DNA of 64,000 nt from Xenorhabdus hominickii (lineage in GTDB: Bacteria > Pseudomonadota > Gammaproteobacteria > Enterobacterales > Enterobacteriaceae), in NCBI RefSeq assembly GCF_002632725.1, contig NZ_NJAI01000001.1, forward strand, positions 684,607 to 748,606, in the 5' to 3' direction. Positions within the stretch are counted from its first letter, which is position 1. Every line of letters starts with the position of its first letter. Below, one piece after another: positions 52,883-61,793 of the stretch. The notes under the pieces are model-generated. The model made no database searches and was not told where the DNA came from. It was given only the letters and a program-made list of their open reading frames with translations. Made by a program: the position numbers and the translations under genes.

Positions 52883-53761
52883 ATGAAATATGATATAATA
52901 TTCTCTGTTGCAGCTCATGAATCCGAAGAGTCTTTAATAGATCTAATTGAAAATGTGAGAAAATTTGTACCAAACTCTCTTATTGTGATTCATTTAAAAA
53001 AAGGATTTAAAATAAGAAAAATTAAGGAAACATATAAAAATGTATATTTTAATCCCAACACTTATGATACTGGCTATTTAGACCAAAGCCTTACTATTGC
53101 TCATTCTAGCAATATTTATTACCTTATAGAAAAAAACATTGATGCTGATTATTTTGCTATTTTAGGAAGTAATGAACTATTCGTGAGAAAAGGCCTTTAT
53201 GAATACATAAAAGATAAATATTTTATTGCTTATCAAACTGATGAAAAAGACTACCATATACAAGTAGCGAAAAAGGATAAGCACTTAAACACTCTTTTAA
53301 CAAAAATAGATGGAAAAATTATAAAGTCTCCTCCGGAAGGTACATTCTATAAATTTGCCATACTTAAAGAAAAATTAAGAAATCCATATATAGAGGAATA
53401 TCTCAACGAATTAACTTGTTATTTTACATCTAAAAATAAAATCACATTTAGAAAAATAAGTAATAAAATAGCAAGACTAATACTACATATTACACCTAAA
53501 TTGAAAATAACTATACCTTCTAACATAATAAGATTTTCATATGCAAGTGAAGAAATATTTTTCCCAACAATAATGCAATCGCCTACATCTATTAGAGACA
53601 ATTCATATTGTTATATTAAATGGCATGATAATCTTAATATCGACATAGATGATATAGTGAATGTGAATAATGGTGTACACGTCGGGAAATATTCAGTAAA
53701 ACGAATAGAAAGAAATATATTAGATCCAAAAAGAATTTGGATAAAAAATGAAATCAATTAA
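52883..53761 (+). CDS. Putative glycosyltransferase (core-2/I-branching-like)
   Basis: 292 residues without a clear family hit by eye. A GT-A-like N-terminus (IIFSVAAHESEESLIDLIENV) and the segments YFAILGSNELFVRKGL, PEGTFYKFAIL and YASEEIFFPTIM resemble the beta-1,6-GlcNAc (GT14-like) transferases. The C-terminus overlaps the flippase gene by 14 bp. Base composition is very A/T-rich, like its neighbours. Confidence 0.55.
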   Translation: MKYDIIFSVAAHESEESLIDLIENVRKFVPNSLIVIHLKKGFKIRKIKETYKNVYFNPNTYDTGYLDQSLTIAHSSNIYYLIEKNIDADYFAILGSNELFVRKGLYEYIKDKYFIAYQTDEKDYHIQVAKKDKHLNTLLTKIDGKIIKSPPEGTFYKFAILKEKLRNPYIEEYLNELTCYFTSKNKITFRKISNKIARLILHITPKLKITIPSNIIRFSYASEEIFFPTIMQSPTSIRDNSYCYIKWHDNLNIDIDDIVNVNNGVHVGKYSVKRIERNILDPKRIWIKNEIN

Positions 53762-55013
53762 CTCTAACTCAATATATCTAGTAATAGAAAAATCACTTAG
53801 ATTCTTCAACGGAATAATTGCAACAGCCCTGACTGCTCGTTATCTAGGAGCAGAAAACATTGGATATTATAATTATAATATCGCAATAATTATGTTGCTC
53901 ACTCCTATAGTCATGCTAGGATTCAGAGATATTTTAATCACAAAAATAAAAGAAAAACATTTTAACCATTATTACATTGTATTATCAACTCTATCATCCT
54001 TTATCGTTTCTACTTTAATTTACATAATAATAATTATGTATGAAAAAAATAGTCATGGCATTTCAATACTTGAAATCTCACCATTAAAAATTCTTGGTTT
54101 TATATTAATTCTTTTATCTTTTGAACCTAGTTTATCATTACTTATTTCACATGAAAAATCAAAATTCATACTATTAGCCGGATTGTTACAAACAATAATT
54201 TCCATTACACTAAAGGTTCTATTAGTCTATTATAAAGGGAATATAGTTCATCTTTGCATGATATATTTAATAGAAAATTTAATTTACTATTTTATATGTA
54301 CAGCCTCAGCAATTTTTTTATTTAAAAATAAAAAAACAAACATTAAAATAAAAAGACTATTTAAAGCAATTCCTAAATTTTATTCTGAAATATTTTCTAG
54401 CAGTATTAATTTGATGATCTCTGGCTTTATGATTAGTGCTTATATGAGAATAGACATCTTCATGATTGAACACTACTCAAATCTTAGTTCTGTAGGGATT
54501 TATTCTACCGCAGTAAGACTAATAGAAGCCATTTATTTTATTCCATCCATGTACGTTTTGGGATCATTTCCTAATATAATAGAAAATTTAAAAAATAAAA
54601 ACTTTATAGCTTGCGCAAACATATCTAAGATTTTACTTCTATCTTCTATGGTATTTATTATTTTTTATCAAGTCGTTGGAGATGATATTATTGACACTCT
54701 TTTTGGAATTAATTTTCGAGAAGCTAGCGATATATTAAAAATTTATAGTCTTGTTGTCATTATTACATTTCAGGGTTTTCTTATAGAAAAAATAATATTA
54801 TTAAAGCACGGCAGCAAAGTTATATTAATAGCTGTTTTCCTAGGATTAATATTAAATATAATAATGAATATGGTATTCATCCCTATATATGGAATAAAAG
54901 GCGCAGCATATAGTACAATTGCATGCCAATCTATAAGCTATTTTGCCTATTATTTATTTAACAAAAAAACAAGAAATACTATATTTTCCATTTATCAAAA
55001 TTATAGTAAATAG
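53748..55013 (+). CDS. wzx: O-antigen flippase Wzx
   Basis: Membrane protein of 421 residues with about 12 helices and short loops, typical of MATE/MOP-superfamily polysaccharide transporters. N-terminal helix region RFFNGIIATALTARYLGAENIGYYNY and the late segment MVFIPIYGIKGAAYSTIACQ are characteristic. It would flip undecaprenyl-linked repeat units to the periplasmic face for Wzy. Strongly A/T-rich DNA. Confidence 0.88.
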   Translation: MKSINSNSIYLVIEKSLRFFNGIIATALTARYLGAENIGYYNYNIAIIMLLTPIVMLGFRDILITKIKEKHFNHYYIVLSTLSSFIVSTLIYIIIIMYEKNSHGISILEISPLKILGFILILLSFEPSLSLLISHEKSKFILLAGLLQTIISITLKVLLVYYKGNIVHLCMIYLIENLIYYFICTASAIFLFKNKKTNIKIKRLFKAIPKFYSEIFSSSINLMISGFMISAYMRIDIFMIEHYSNLSSVGIYSTAVRLIEAIYFIPSMYVLGSFPNIIENLKNKNFIACANISKILLLSSMVFIIFYQVVGDDIIDTLFGINFREASDILKIYSLVVIITFQGFLIEKIILLKHGSKVILIAVFLGLILNIIMNMVFIPIYGIKGAAYSTIACQSISYFAYYLFNKKTRNTIFSIYQNYSK

Positions 55014-55024
55014 AGTCATAGTAA

Positions 55025-56014
55025 ATGCAAAAATCATCAAATATTAATAGTAAATTAGTTAGCGTAATCATTACTGTTTTTAATAGTTTCAACCATCTTA
55101 GATATTGCTTAGACAGCATTATTCAACAAACACATAAAAATTTAGAGATAATAATAATTGATGATTTCTCATCAGATAACTCTCCCGAGATTATAAACGA
55201 ATATGTCAAAAAAGATAGCAGAATAAAATTCATTGCTCTAGATGAAAACCGTGGCTATTTAGAAGCAACCAACATAGGATTAAAACTAGCAACAGGTGAG
55301 TTTATTACCTTTTTAGATTCAGATGATACTTGCCCATTAAACCGTATTGAGCTACAGTTATCATATTTAAATGATAACTGTTTAGACTTAGTCGGAACAA
55401 ATTGTAATATTATAGATAAACATGGTAATAAAATATCCACGATTGAATACCCTAGATATAATGGCGTGAAAGGTATAAATTCAATAAGGGCCTGTGGATC
55501 TTCAGTATTATTTAAGAGAAATATTCTACACTGTGTAGGTTTATTTAACCCTCTATTTTCAAGAATCGGTTCTGAAGATTTTGAGTGGTTATTAAGATGC
55601 ACAAAAAAATACAAATTTGAAAATATGAAATACGCCCTATACAATTATCGCAAACATGAAAATTCCATTACTACGGATTTAAAAAGCGAGCACTCCTTAT
55701 ATAGATCCATCTCTCATATTCTAGCAGAGAAATTGGTAGCCTACTTTCATAAAAATTTATCTAATAACTACTGGAAAAAAAATGAAGTTCAGGAAAAATT
55801 TGAAATAATAAAAACTGAGTTAATAGAAAAAGAAAAAAAATATCCCATTAATGTCCTTAAGCGTGAAACTGATTCTATGATATTTAATAAATTTTATTAT
55901 GAAGCAATTAAGAAAAACATTCACTTCATATGGAACCACAAAAGAAAATTATCGGCCTATATTTTATTATTAAAAACAATTATTAAATCAATTATTTTGA
56001 AATTAATAAGATAA
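55025..56014 (+). CDS. Glycosyltransferase family 2
   Basis: 329 residues. GT-A start VSVIITVFNSFNHLRYCLDSI, IIIIDDFSSDNS near residue 47, and the metal-binding DSDDT near residue 98. Inverting GT2 enzyme acting on a lipid-linked intermediate in the cytoplasm; donor and acceptor are unknown. Last gene before the IS1 remnants. Confidence 0.88.
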   Translation: MQKSSNINSKLVSVIITVFNSFNHLRYCLDSIIQQTHKNLEIIIIDDFSSDNSPEIINEYVKKDSRIKFIALDENRGYLEATNIGLKLATGEFITFLDSDDTCPLNRIELQLSYLNDNCLDLVGTNCNIIDKHGNKISTIEYPRYNGVKGINSIRACGSSVLFKRNILHCVGLFNPLFSRIGSEDFEWLLRCTKKYKFENMKYALYNYRKHENSITTDLKSEHSLYRSISHILAEKLVAYFHKNLSNNYWKKNEVQEKFEIIKTELIEKEKKYPINVLKRETDSMIFNKFYYEAIKKNIHFIWNHKRKLSAYILLLKTIIKSIILKLIR

Positions 56015-56085
56015 ATTAATAAGTATTAGCTCGTAACATCAGTTTATTGAATCATGTATAGTGTGCCTATTTGGAGAACATTCAG

Positions 56086-56169
56086 ATGGCAAAGATTGGT
56101 GTTGTCTGCCCATCTCGTTGTGCGGTAAAAGGGATCCACCGTAATGGGGATCATGTATTGAATAGTTAG
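56086..56169 (+). pseudogene. Remnant of IS1 insA, first copy (5' end only)
   Basis: ATG at 56086 encodes MAKIGVVCPSRCAVKGIHRN, similar to the start of IS1 InsA with its zinc-finger cysteines, then meets a stop at 56167. The homology ends near 56147, where the second copy begins. Confidence 0.65.
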
Positions 56170-56205
56170 TTATTGTGATATGCTCTAACTTTTTAGTGGT
56201 AGATC

Positions 56206-56895
56206 ACGGCTAAAGTTGCCACTTATTGTCGTTATTGTTACACATCAGAACATGTCAAAGGACATGGAAAAGGAAATGATGGCCATCCCCGCTATCGCTG
56301 TTGCACCTGCTGTAAGGTCTCTCAGTGGGAATACACCTATCAAGCTTGCAAACCCGATGTTAAAGAGCAGATTATCAATATAGCAATGAATACACCGTCC
56401 GTGTCTTGAAAGTGGTCACAAGCACCCGTCATGACAACGCTAAAAACTTACACCCCGAAACGTGACGACGCTTCCTCTTGACGGGGATAACATTCAGCTT
56501 ATCTGTGAAATGGATGAGCAAGGGTCATTTGTGGGAAACAAGAAAAATCAACGCTGGCTCTGGTATGCCTGAGAACCCCGTCTGAAACGATAGTGGCGCC
56601 TGTTTTGGGGGATCGAAGCCGGAAAACATCAGACAAACTGCTTGCCCTTTTATCGCCCTTGACTATTCGGTTTTATTGTATGGATGACTATACTGTGTAT
56701 GACAGGCTCTCAGGGGAAGAACACCTGACTGGGAAGATATTCACCCAACGTTTAGAAAGCAACAACTTAACGCATCGAACCCGGATAAAAAGACTGAATC
56801 GAAAAACGGTAGGGTATTCTAAATCGGAGGAAATGCACGATAGAGTGATTGGCACTTTCATTGAGCGTGAGAACTCTTTTAGATACGCGATCTAA
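56206..56895 (+). pseudogene. Remnant of IS1 insA-insB, second copy
   Basis: insA lacks its ATG (ACG at 56206) and encodes ATYCRYCYTSEHVKGHGKG and YRCCTCCKVSQWEYTYQ, then stops at 56409 after a deletion. insB follows in shifted frames: LICEMDEQGSFVGNKKNQRW near 56506-56565, an in-frame TGA in place of a Trp codon in WYAWEPRLK, then LTGKIFTQRLESNNLTHRTR and EEMHDRVIGTFIEREN up to 56895. Transposase is not functional. Confidence 0.8.
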
Positions 56896-56975
56896 CTATT
56901 TAATACACAACCTGATTAAAATTACTGGGTATTATCTGAACATTCAGCATTATCAATAAATTGGTGTCATGATCC

Positions 56976-57328
56976 ATAGATTTTATCACGGATTTAATGG
57001 CTAACCTTTTTTATTTGCTGTCGTTCATTTCAGAGCAATGATGCAATGATAAGCATAACTAAGTCAATTTGGTGATTTTTCACAATGGATCAAAATCGCA
57101 AAAATTAGGCCGATATTCTTTAAAGAGATTTATAATCTTAATAAGATTATTTTTACTAAAAAATAGAGGAATCAAAATTTTTTCTTATTTATATAAAAGT
57201 ATTATCCAATAAAAAATTGAAAAAAGAAAAAACCTCACCTCAAAAAATCGCAAAATTTACACTATCACGAATAAATATTTATATAAAACCTTATTCGTTT
57301 TATTCACTATACTGCAAAAGGATTTTAG
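56976..57328. other. A/T-rich gap between IS1 remnant and wzy
   Basis: No convincing gene; a 65-codon open frame at 57217-57414 overlaps the wzy start and has no domain. A perfect 8-bp dyad ATAATCTT / AAGATTAT with TTTT after it (57132-57154) looks like a weak terminator. Confidence 0.45.
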
Positions 57329-58267
57329 ATGAAATTTTTTCCTCTAATAATCAGAATAGTTTTACTATCCCCCCTGATCTACTTTTTCTACTTTCCTTTC
57401 GAATACAATTTTGACTATATAAACTACTATCCTAACTACACTAACAGCTTATTCACTTATGATTTCCTATATGAATGGACATCATATTTTTTCAAACAAT
57501 ATCTAAATGCTAGTTTTGAAACATTCTGGCTCTGCTTAATGATATTTCAAATTATTCTTTTATCCATTCTTTATAATAAGATAAAGCTAATTCTGTTAGC
57601 TTATCCTGGCATTATAACAATGAGCCAATTTTTCTACGGGACACAAGTAAGATACTCTATAGCAATATTAATAAGTATCATTATTTTTTTAAGATTAAAA
57701 GAATCCAAAAAAAAAATCATCTTATTTACTCTACCATCACTATTCCATTACGGAAGTCTAATTTCAATCTTAATATTATTAATAGCCAAGAAGATAAAAA
57801 ACCAATGGATTATTATAAAAACACCCAAATCCATGGCCTTTTTATTTTTATCATTAATTATATCTCAAGTATTACTATACAATTTAGAAACAATTGCATC
57901 TTATACTAGATTTTATTACTATATAGGGAGTTCTAATTATTTTTCTTCAAAGTCTTTATCATCAATAATTTACATAACAATATCATTAATACTGATTATG
58001 TATTTATATTCTCATGATACAAAGTGTAGAACAATAGAAATAAAGTCAGGTATATTTTTGTTATTATTCTGTATATTAATGAATTCAATTGCAGTACTAT
58101 CTGGTAGAGTTTTTTTAGTATACTTCTTGTTTGAACCAATAATAATATACCAATGCTTGAAATTTTCTAAATTTAGAATACTTTCAATATTACTTTTTTT
58201 TATATATACCACTAAAGTATTTTTCTATCTTATTAATAATCAATATCATTTCTATTCCATCATATGA
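57329..58267 (+). CDS. wzy: O-antigen polymerase Wzy (EpsG-type)
   Basis: 312 residues, hydrophobic throughout, about nine to ten helices with a periplasmic loop (about residues 22-50 with YPNYTNSLFTYDFLYEW). The segments MSQFFYGTQVRYSIA and FTLPSLFHYGSLI are typical of EpsG-family polymerases. It would link flipped repeat units into the O chain. The stop overlaps the next start by 4 bp. Confidence 0.82.
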   Translation: MKFFPLIIRIVLLSPLIYFFYFPFEYNFDYINYYPNYTNSLFTYDFLYEWTSYFFKQYLNASFETFWLCLMIFQIILLSILYNKIKLILLAYPGIITMSQFFYGTQVRYSIAILISIIIFLRLKESKKKIILFTLPSLFHYGSLISILILLIAKKIKNQWIIIKTPKSMAFLFLSLIISQVLLYNLETIASYTRFYYYIGSSNYFSSKSLSSIIYITISLILIMYLYSHDTKCRTIEIKSGIFLLLFCILMNSIAVLSGRVFLVYFLFEPIIIYQCLKFSKFRILSILLFFIYTTKVFFYLINNQYHFYSII

Positions 58268-59346
58268 CTATGAAAGTATTACATCTATACAAAAAACACT
58301 TTAAAAGTGGAGACGGTATAACAACCGTAGTTAATAACATTAGTTATTATCAGAATAAGCTCATAGATGTTGATAGCTATGAGCTACCCTTTTCATCTGA
58401 TGATAAGTCAGATCTATTTTCAACATACAGGATTAGGAATTTCTACGGGTTAATAAGGAGAATACTGAAAATAAATCCTGATGTGATTTTCATTCATGGG
58501 GTTTTTATTATAAAAATAATTCCATTAATATTTATATTAAAAACAATCTTGAGAAAAAAACTAATATTAGTTCCTCACTGCTCGCTACTTTATAATTCAT
58601 TAGAACATAAAAAAATAAAAAAAATAATATATTTGAAATTATTTAATTTAATTTCATTATCTAAAGTTGATGCCATACAATTCCTTAATGAGTACGAAGA
58701 AAAAAATTCAATTTCACTACGTAAAAAAATGAAAACTTATATTTTACCTAATGGCATTAGTAAAGCAATTGACAAAAGTAAAGATTTTTCGCATATAAAA
58801 CCTTTTTATTTAGGCAGGTGCGATATTAATCATAAAGGTATTGATATATTAATAAAGGGATTATCCAATTATATTCACATCAATAGTGATAAAGGAAATA
58901 ATTTTGTTTTTAATTTATATGGCGCGTTGCCTGAGGAAGTAAAAAAAATAAATCCTATAATTGAAGATTATAACATCCTTAAAAACATAATAATTCACCC
59001 ACCAGTTTTTTCAGAAAAAAAGGAAAAATCCTTCATAGAAAATAATATTTATATAATGATGTCAAGATATGAAGGCATGCCAATGTCCGTCTTGGAAGCA
59101 CTATCTTTCGGATGTATATGTATACTCTCTGAAGGCACAAATATGGCAAATATAATTGAAAAACATGAGTGTGGTTTTAAAGCAAGCAATGACCTTGAGT
59201 TAAGCCTAATATTAAGTAAACTTGAGTCATTGACAACTAGTGAATTAGAAAAAATGTCTATAAATGCCAAAGAATTAATAAAAAATAATTTTCTATGGGA
59301 GAATATAGCAATTCAATCTATTAGTGAGATAAAAAATATAATATGA
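58264..59346 (+). CDS. Glycosyltransferase family 4
   Basis: 360 residues of GT-B fold. N-terminal Rossmann-like domain (MKVLHLYKKHFKSGDGITTV), C-terminal donor-binding domain with the E-x7-E motif in SRYEGMPMSVLEALSFGC near residue 270. Retaining glycosyltransferase acting on the growing repeat unit; donor unknown. Overlaps wzy and the following GT2 gene by 4 bp each. Confidence 0.88.
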   Translation: MTMKVLHLYKKHFKSGDGITTVVNNISYYQNKLIDVDSYELPFSSDDKSDLFSTYRIRNFYGLIRRILKINPDVIFIHGVFIIKIIPLIFILKTILRKKLILVPHCSLLYNSLEHKKIKKIIYLKLFNLISLSKVDAIQFLNEYEEKNSISLRKKMKTYILPNGISKAIDKSKDFSHIKPFYLGRCDINHKGIDILIKGLSNYIHINSDKGNNFVFNLYGALPEEVKKINPIIEDYNILKNIIIHPPVFSEKKEKSFIENNIYIMMSRYEGMPMSVLEALSFGCICILSEGTNMANIIEKHECGFKASNDLELSLILSKLESLTTSELEKMSINAKELIKNNFLWENIAIQSISEIKNII

Positions 59347-60179
59347 ACATTATAACTAATGACAATAATAAAATACCATTCTCTATTCTTATGTCTTTGT
59401 ATAAAAATGAAAATACAAAATACTTATATAAATGTCTAGAAAGCCTATACGAACAAAAACTACAAGCTGAAGAGATAATCATTGTCTTTGATGGTGATAT
59501 AGGAATTGAACTTGAAACTATAGTTTTCGAATGGAAATCTAAGCTCCCAATAAAAATTGTCAGAATAGAAAAAAATGTGGGTTTAGGACAAGCTCTAAAT
59601 TTAGGATTATTACAATGTAACAATAATATAATTGCTCGAATGGATACGGATGATATCTGCCTTCCTGATAGATTTATAAAACAGATACCATATATATATC
59701 AACATCAAGACATAGCAGTGCTTGGCTCTAATATTTTTGAATATGATGAAGAAATATCCAGTTTAATTAGTCAAAAATCAATTCCTATATCACATGAAGA
59801 TATATTAAAATTCATAAAAAAAAGAAACCCTTTTAATCATATGAGTGTTGTTTTCAGAAAGAATATGATAATTAATTCAGGAAGTTATCAGCATCATAAC
59901 TTAATGGAAGACTATAACCTATGGATCCGTGTCGTATCTAATGGATATAAAGTCGAAAATCTGCCAGATCGATTATTGAAAGTAAGAGCAGGTAACTCAA
60001 TGATAAAGAGAAGACGAGGTCTAGACTATATTGGAAGTGAATACAAATTAGCCAAATTAAAAATTGAAAATAATATAGATAACTTAACATCAATCTATAT
60101 GATATTTTTACAACGAAGTTTAATTAGAATACTTCCAATTTCATTACTATCCACTCTATATAAAACAATGCGAAAATAA
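59343..60179 (+). CDS. Glycosyltransferase family 2 (AmsE-like)
   Basis: 278 residues. GT-A motifs FSILMSLYKNENTKYLYKCL at the N-terminus, IIIVFDGDIG near 46 and metal-binding MDTDD near residue 100, plus LMEDYNLWIRVVSNG near 190. The overall pattern resembles the amylovoran-type GT2 group. Coupled to its neighbour by ATGA overlap. Confidence 0.85.
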   Translation: MNIITNDNNKIPFSILMSLYKNENTKYLYKCLESLYEQKLQAEEIIIVFDGDIGIELETIVFEWKSKLPIKIVRIEKNVGLGQALNLGLLQCNNNIIARMDTDDICLPDRFIKQIPYIYQHQDIAVLGSNIFEYDEEISSLISQKSIPISHEDILKFIKKRNPFNHMSVVFRKNMIINSGSYQHHNLMEDYNLWIRVVSNGYKVENLPDRLLKVRAGNSMIKRRRGLDYIGSEYKLAKLKIENNIDNLTSIYMIFLQRSLIRILPISLLSTLYKTMRK

Positions 60180-60189
60180 GGAAATGGTT

Positions 60190-61143
60190 ATGCTAGCAAT
60201 AATCGGAGGATCTGGTTTCATCGGCACTCGCCTTTCTAATCAGTTAAGAAGAAAAAACATCCCATTTACAATAATTGACAAAACAAAAAGTGAGTCTTTT
60301 CCAGATAACTGGAAGTATGGAGACGTTACTAAATTAGAAACATTAATTAAATCCTTAAAAGAAACAAAAATAATTATCAATTTAGCGGCCGAACATAAGG
60401 ATAATGTTTCTCCAATCAGTTTATATTATGATGTAAATGTTGATGGTGCCAGAAACGTTTGTATAGCAGCCGAGAAGTTAAATATAAAACATATTATTTT
60501 CACTTCATCTGTCGCAGTCTATGGCTTCGTGGAAAAGGAAACTGGTGAAGACGGTCTTTTCAACGCTTTTAACGACTATGGGAAATCAAAATTAGAAGCT
60601 GAGCATGTATACGATGCTTGGCAAACAAAAGAATCAGATAGGGCATTAGTAACTATTCGACCTACTGTTGTTTTTGGAGAAAATAATAGGGGTAATGTTT
60701 ATAATCTATTCAAGCAAATAGCCTCTGGACGTTTCTTGATGATTGGTTCAGGAAATAATAAAAAATCAATGGCATATGTTGAAAATGTCGCTGCCTTTCT
60801 AAAATTTGCAACAACCTTCAATCCAGGTAGACATATTTTCAATTACGTAGATAAACCAGACTTTACTATGAATGAATTAACGAACGTTATCTGCAATTCA
60901 TTAGGAAAAACAAAATCTAATATCCGAATTCCATATCCAATTGGAATTTTAGGTGGTTATTGCTTTGATATTTTATCTAAAATAACAAAAAAAGAATTTC
61001 CTATTAGTAGTATTAGAGTGAAAAAATTCTGTGCCCGCACACAATTCAAATCTGATAACATGATTCAAACGGGATTTATCCCTCCAGTCACACTCGAGCA
61101 GGGTATTGCTAATACAGTACAATCCGAGTTTAAGCATCTGTAA
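60190..61143 (+). CDS. gnu: Gnu-type epimerase (GlcNAc-PP-undecaprenol 4-epimerase family)
   Basis: 317 residues from the ATG at 60190, with AAGGA seven bases before; an ATG at 60184 is too close to that site. NAD-binding GGSGFIGTR at the start and the catalytic YGKSK (Tyr130, Lys134) of extended SDRs. It is strikingly like the E. coli O157 Z3206 (Gnu) protein in segments such as LAAEHKDNVSPISLYYDVNV, RPTVVFGENNRGNVYNLFKQ, NYVDKPD and LGGYCFDILSKITKK. Gnu converts GlcNAc-PP-undecaprenol to GalNAc-PP-undecaprenol at the inner membrane. The O unit probably begins with GalNAc. Confidence 0.82.
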   Translation: MLAIIGGSGFIGTRLSNQLRRKNIPFTIIDKTKSESFPDNWKYGDVTKLETLIKSLKETKIIINLAAEHKDNVSPISLYYDVNVDGARNVCIAAEKLNIKHIIFTSSVAVYGFVEKETGEDGLFNAFNDYGKSKLEAEHVYDAWQTKESDRALVTIRPTVVFGENNRGNVYNLFKQIASGRFLMIGSGNNKKSMAYVENVAAFLKFATTFNPGRHIFNYVDKPDFTMNELTNVICNSLGKTKSNIRIPYPIGILGGYCFDILSKITKKEFPISSIRVKKFCARTQFKSDNMIQTGFIPPVTLEQGIANTVQSEFKHL

Positions 61144-61215
61144 TTTATTTGACTTCTATTTTTTTATTTTGCAACCCAAGTCAACGATCATAACTCCCTT
61201 CACAGGGAAAAGACC

Positions 61216-61719
61216 ATGCTAAACATCGTCCTATTCGAACCAGAAATCCCGCCTAACACTGGCAACATCATCCGTCTGTGTGCCAACACAGGCTGTCAAC
61301 TTCATCTCATCCAACCTTTGGGGTTCACATGGGATGATAAACGCTTGCGTCGCGCAGGGTTGGATTACCACGAGTTTGCCAACATCAAGCAACACCACGA
61401 CTACAATGCATTTTTGGACAGTGAAGGACTCAGTTCAGTCAATTCACAATCCCCTACTGGGGTCCGTCTGTTTGCCTTAACCACAAAAGGCACTCCTGCA
61501 CACAGTAATGTGAGTTATCGTGATGGTGATTATCTGATGTTTGGCCCTGAAACTCGGGGGTTACCGTCTTATGTATTAGATAACATGCCTGTGGAACAAA
61601 AAATCAGAATTCCTATGCTGCCGGATAGCCGTAGCATGAATCTGTCCAATTCTGTTGCTGTAGTTGTGTTTGAAGCTTGGCGGCAACTAGGTTATTCAGG
61701 CGCGTTATTGCGGGATTAA
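61216..61719 (+). CDS. trmL: tRNA (cytidine/uridine-2'-O-)-methyltransferase TrmL
   Basis: SPOUT methyltransferase modifying position 34 of tRNA-Leu isoacceptors. 167 residues (E. coli 157); the extra ten residues form an insertion at about 70-83 ([13 protein letters not shown]). SPOUT knot motifs FGPETRGLP near residue 116 and [17 protein letters not shown] near 137. Normal base composition resumes here, marking the end of the O-antigen cluster. Confidence 0.95.
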   Translation: MLNIVLFEPEIPPNTGNIIRLCANTGCQLHLIQPLGFTWDDKRLRRAGLDYHEFANIKQHHDYNAFLDSEGLSSVNSQSPTGVRLFALTTKGTPAHSNVSYRDGDYLMFGPETRGLPSYVLDNMPVEQKIRIPMLPDSRSMNLSNSVAVVVFEAWRQLGYSGALLRD

Positions 61720-61731
61720 GATTAATGGGTA

Positions 61732-61760
61732 ACATTCAGCGCCTAACCCGCGCTGAATGT
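61732..61760. terminator. Hairpin between trmL and cysE
   Basis: Perfect 11-bp stem ACATTCAGCGC (61732-61742) / GCGCTGAATGT (61750-61760) with a 7-base loop. It lies between convergent genes; no T run follows on either strand, so it is a weak intrinsic terminator at most. Confidence 0.65.
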
Positions 61761-61793
61761 CCTATCTATAAATCATAAGAAAGGAGCAGAACT

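Larger units (their letters stand above)
56031..56975 (+). mobile_element. Nested, decayed IS1-family insertion sequences
   Basis: The right end (CATTATCAATAAATTGGTGTC, near 56947-56968, element end about 56975) resembles the IS1 right repeat. There are two left-end-like stretches (about 56031 and about 56148), each followed by an insA start: ATGGCAAAGATTGG at 56086 and ACGGCTAAAGTTGCC at 56206. It seems that a second IS1 copy entered the first within insA. None of the genes is intact. I see no target-site duplication at the outer ends. Confidence 0.75.

Noticed and set aside
57217-57414. 65-codon open frame before wzy
   Set aside because: Overlaps the wzy start in another frame, is Lys/Ser-rich without a domain and lies in A/T-rich DNA where such frames occur by chance.
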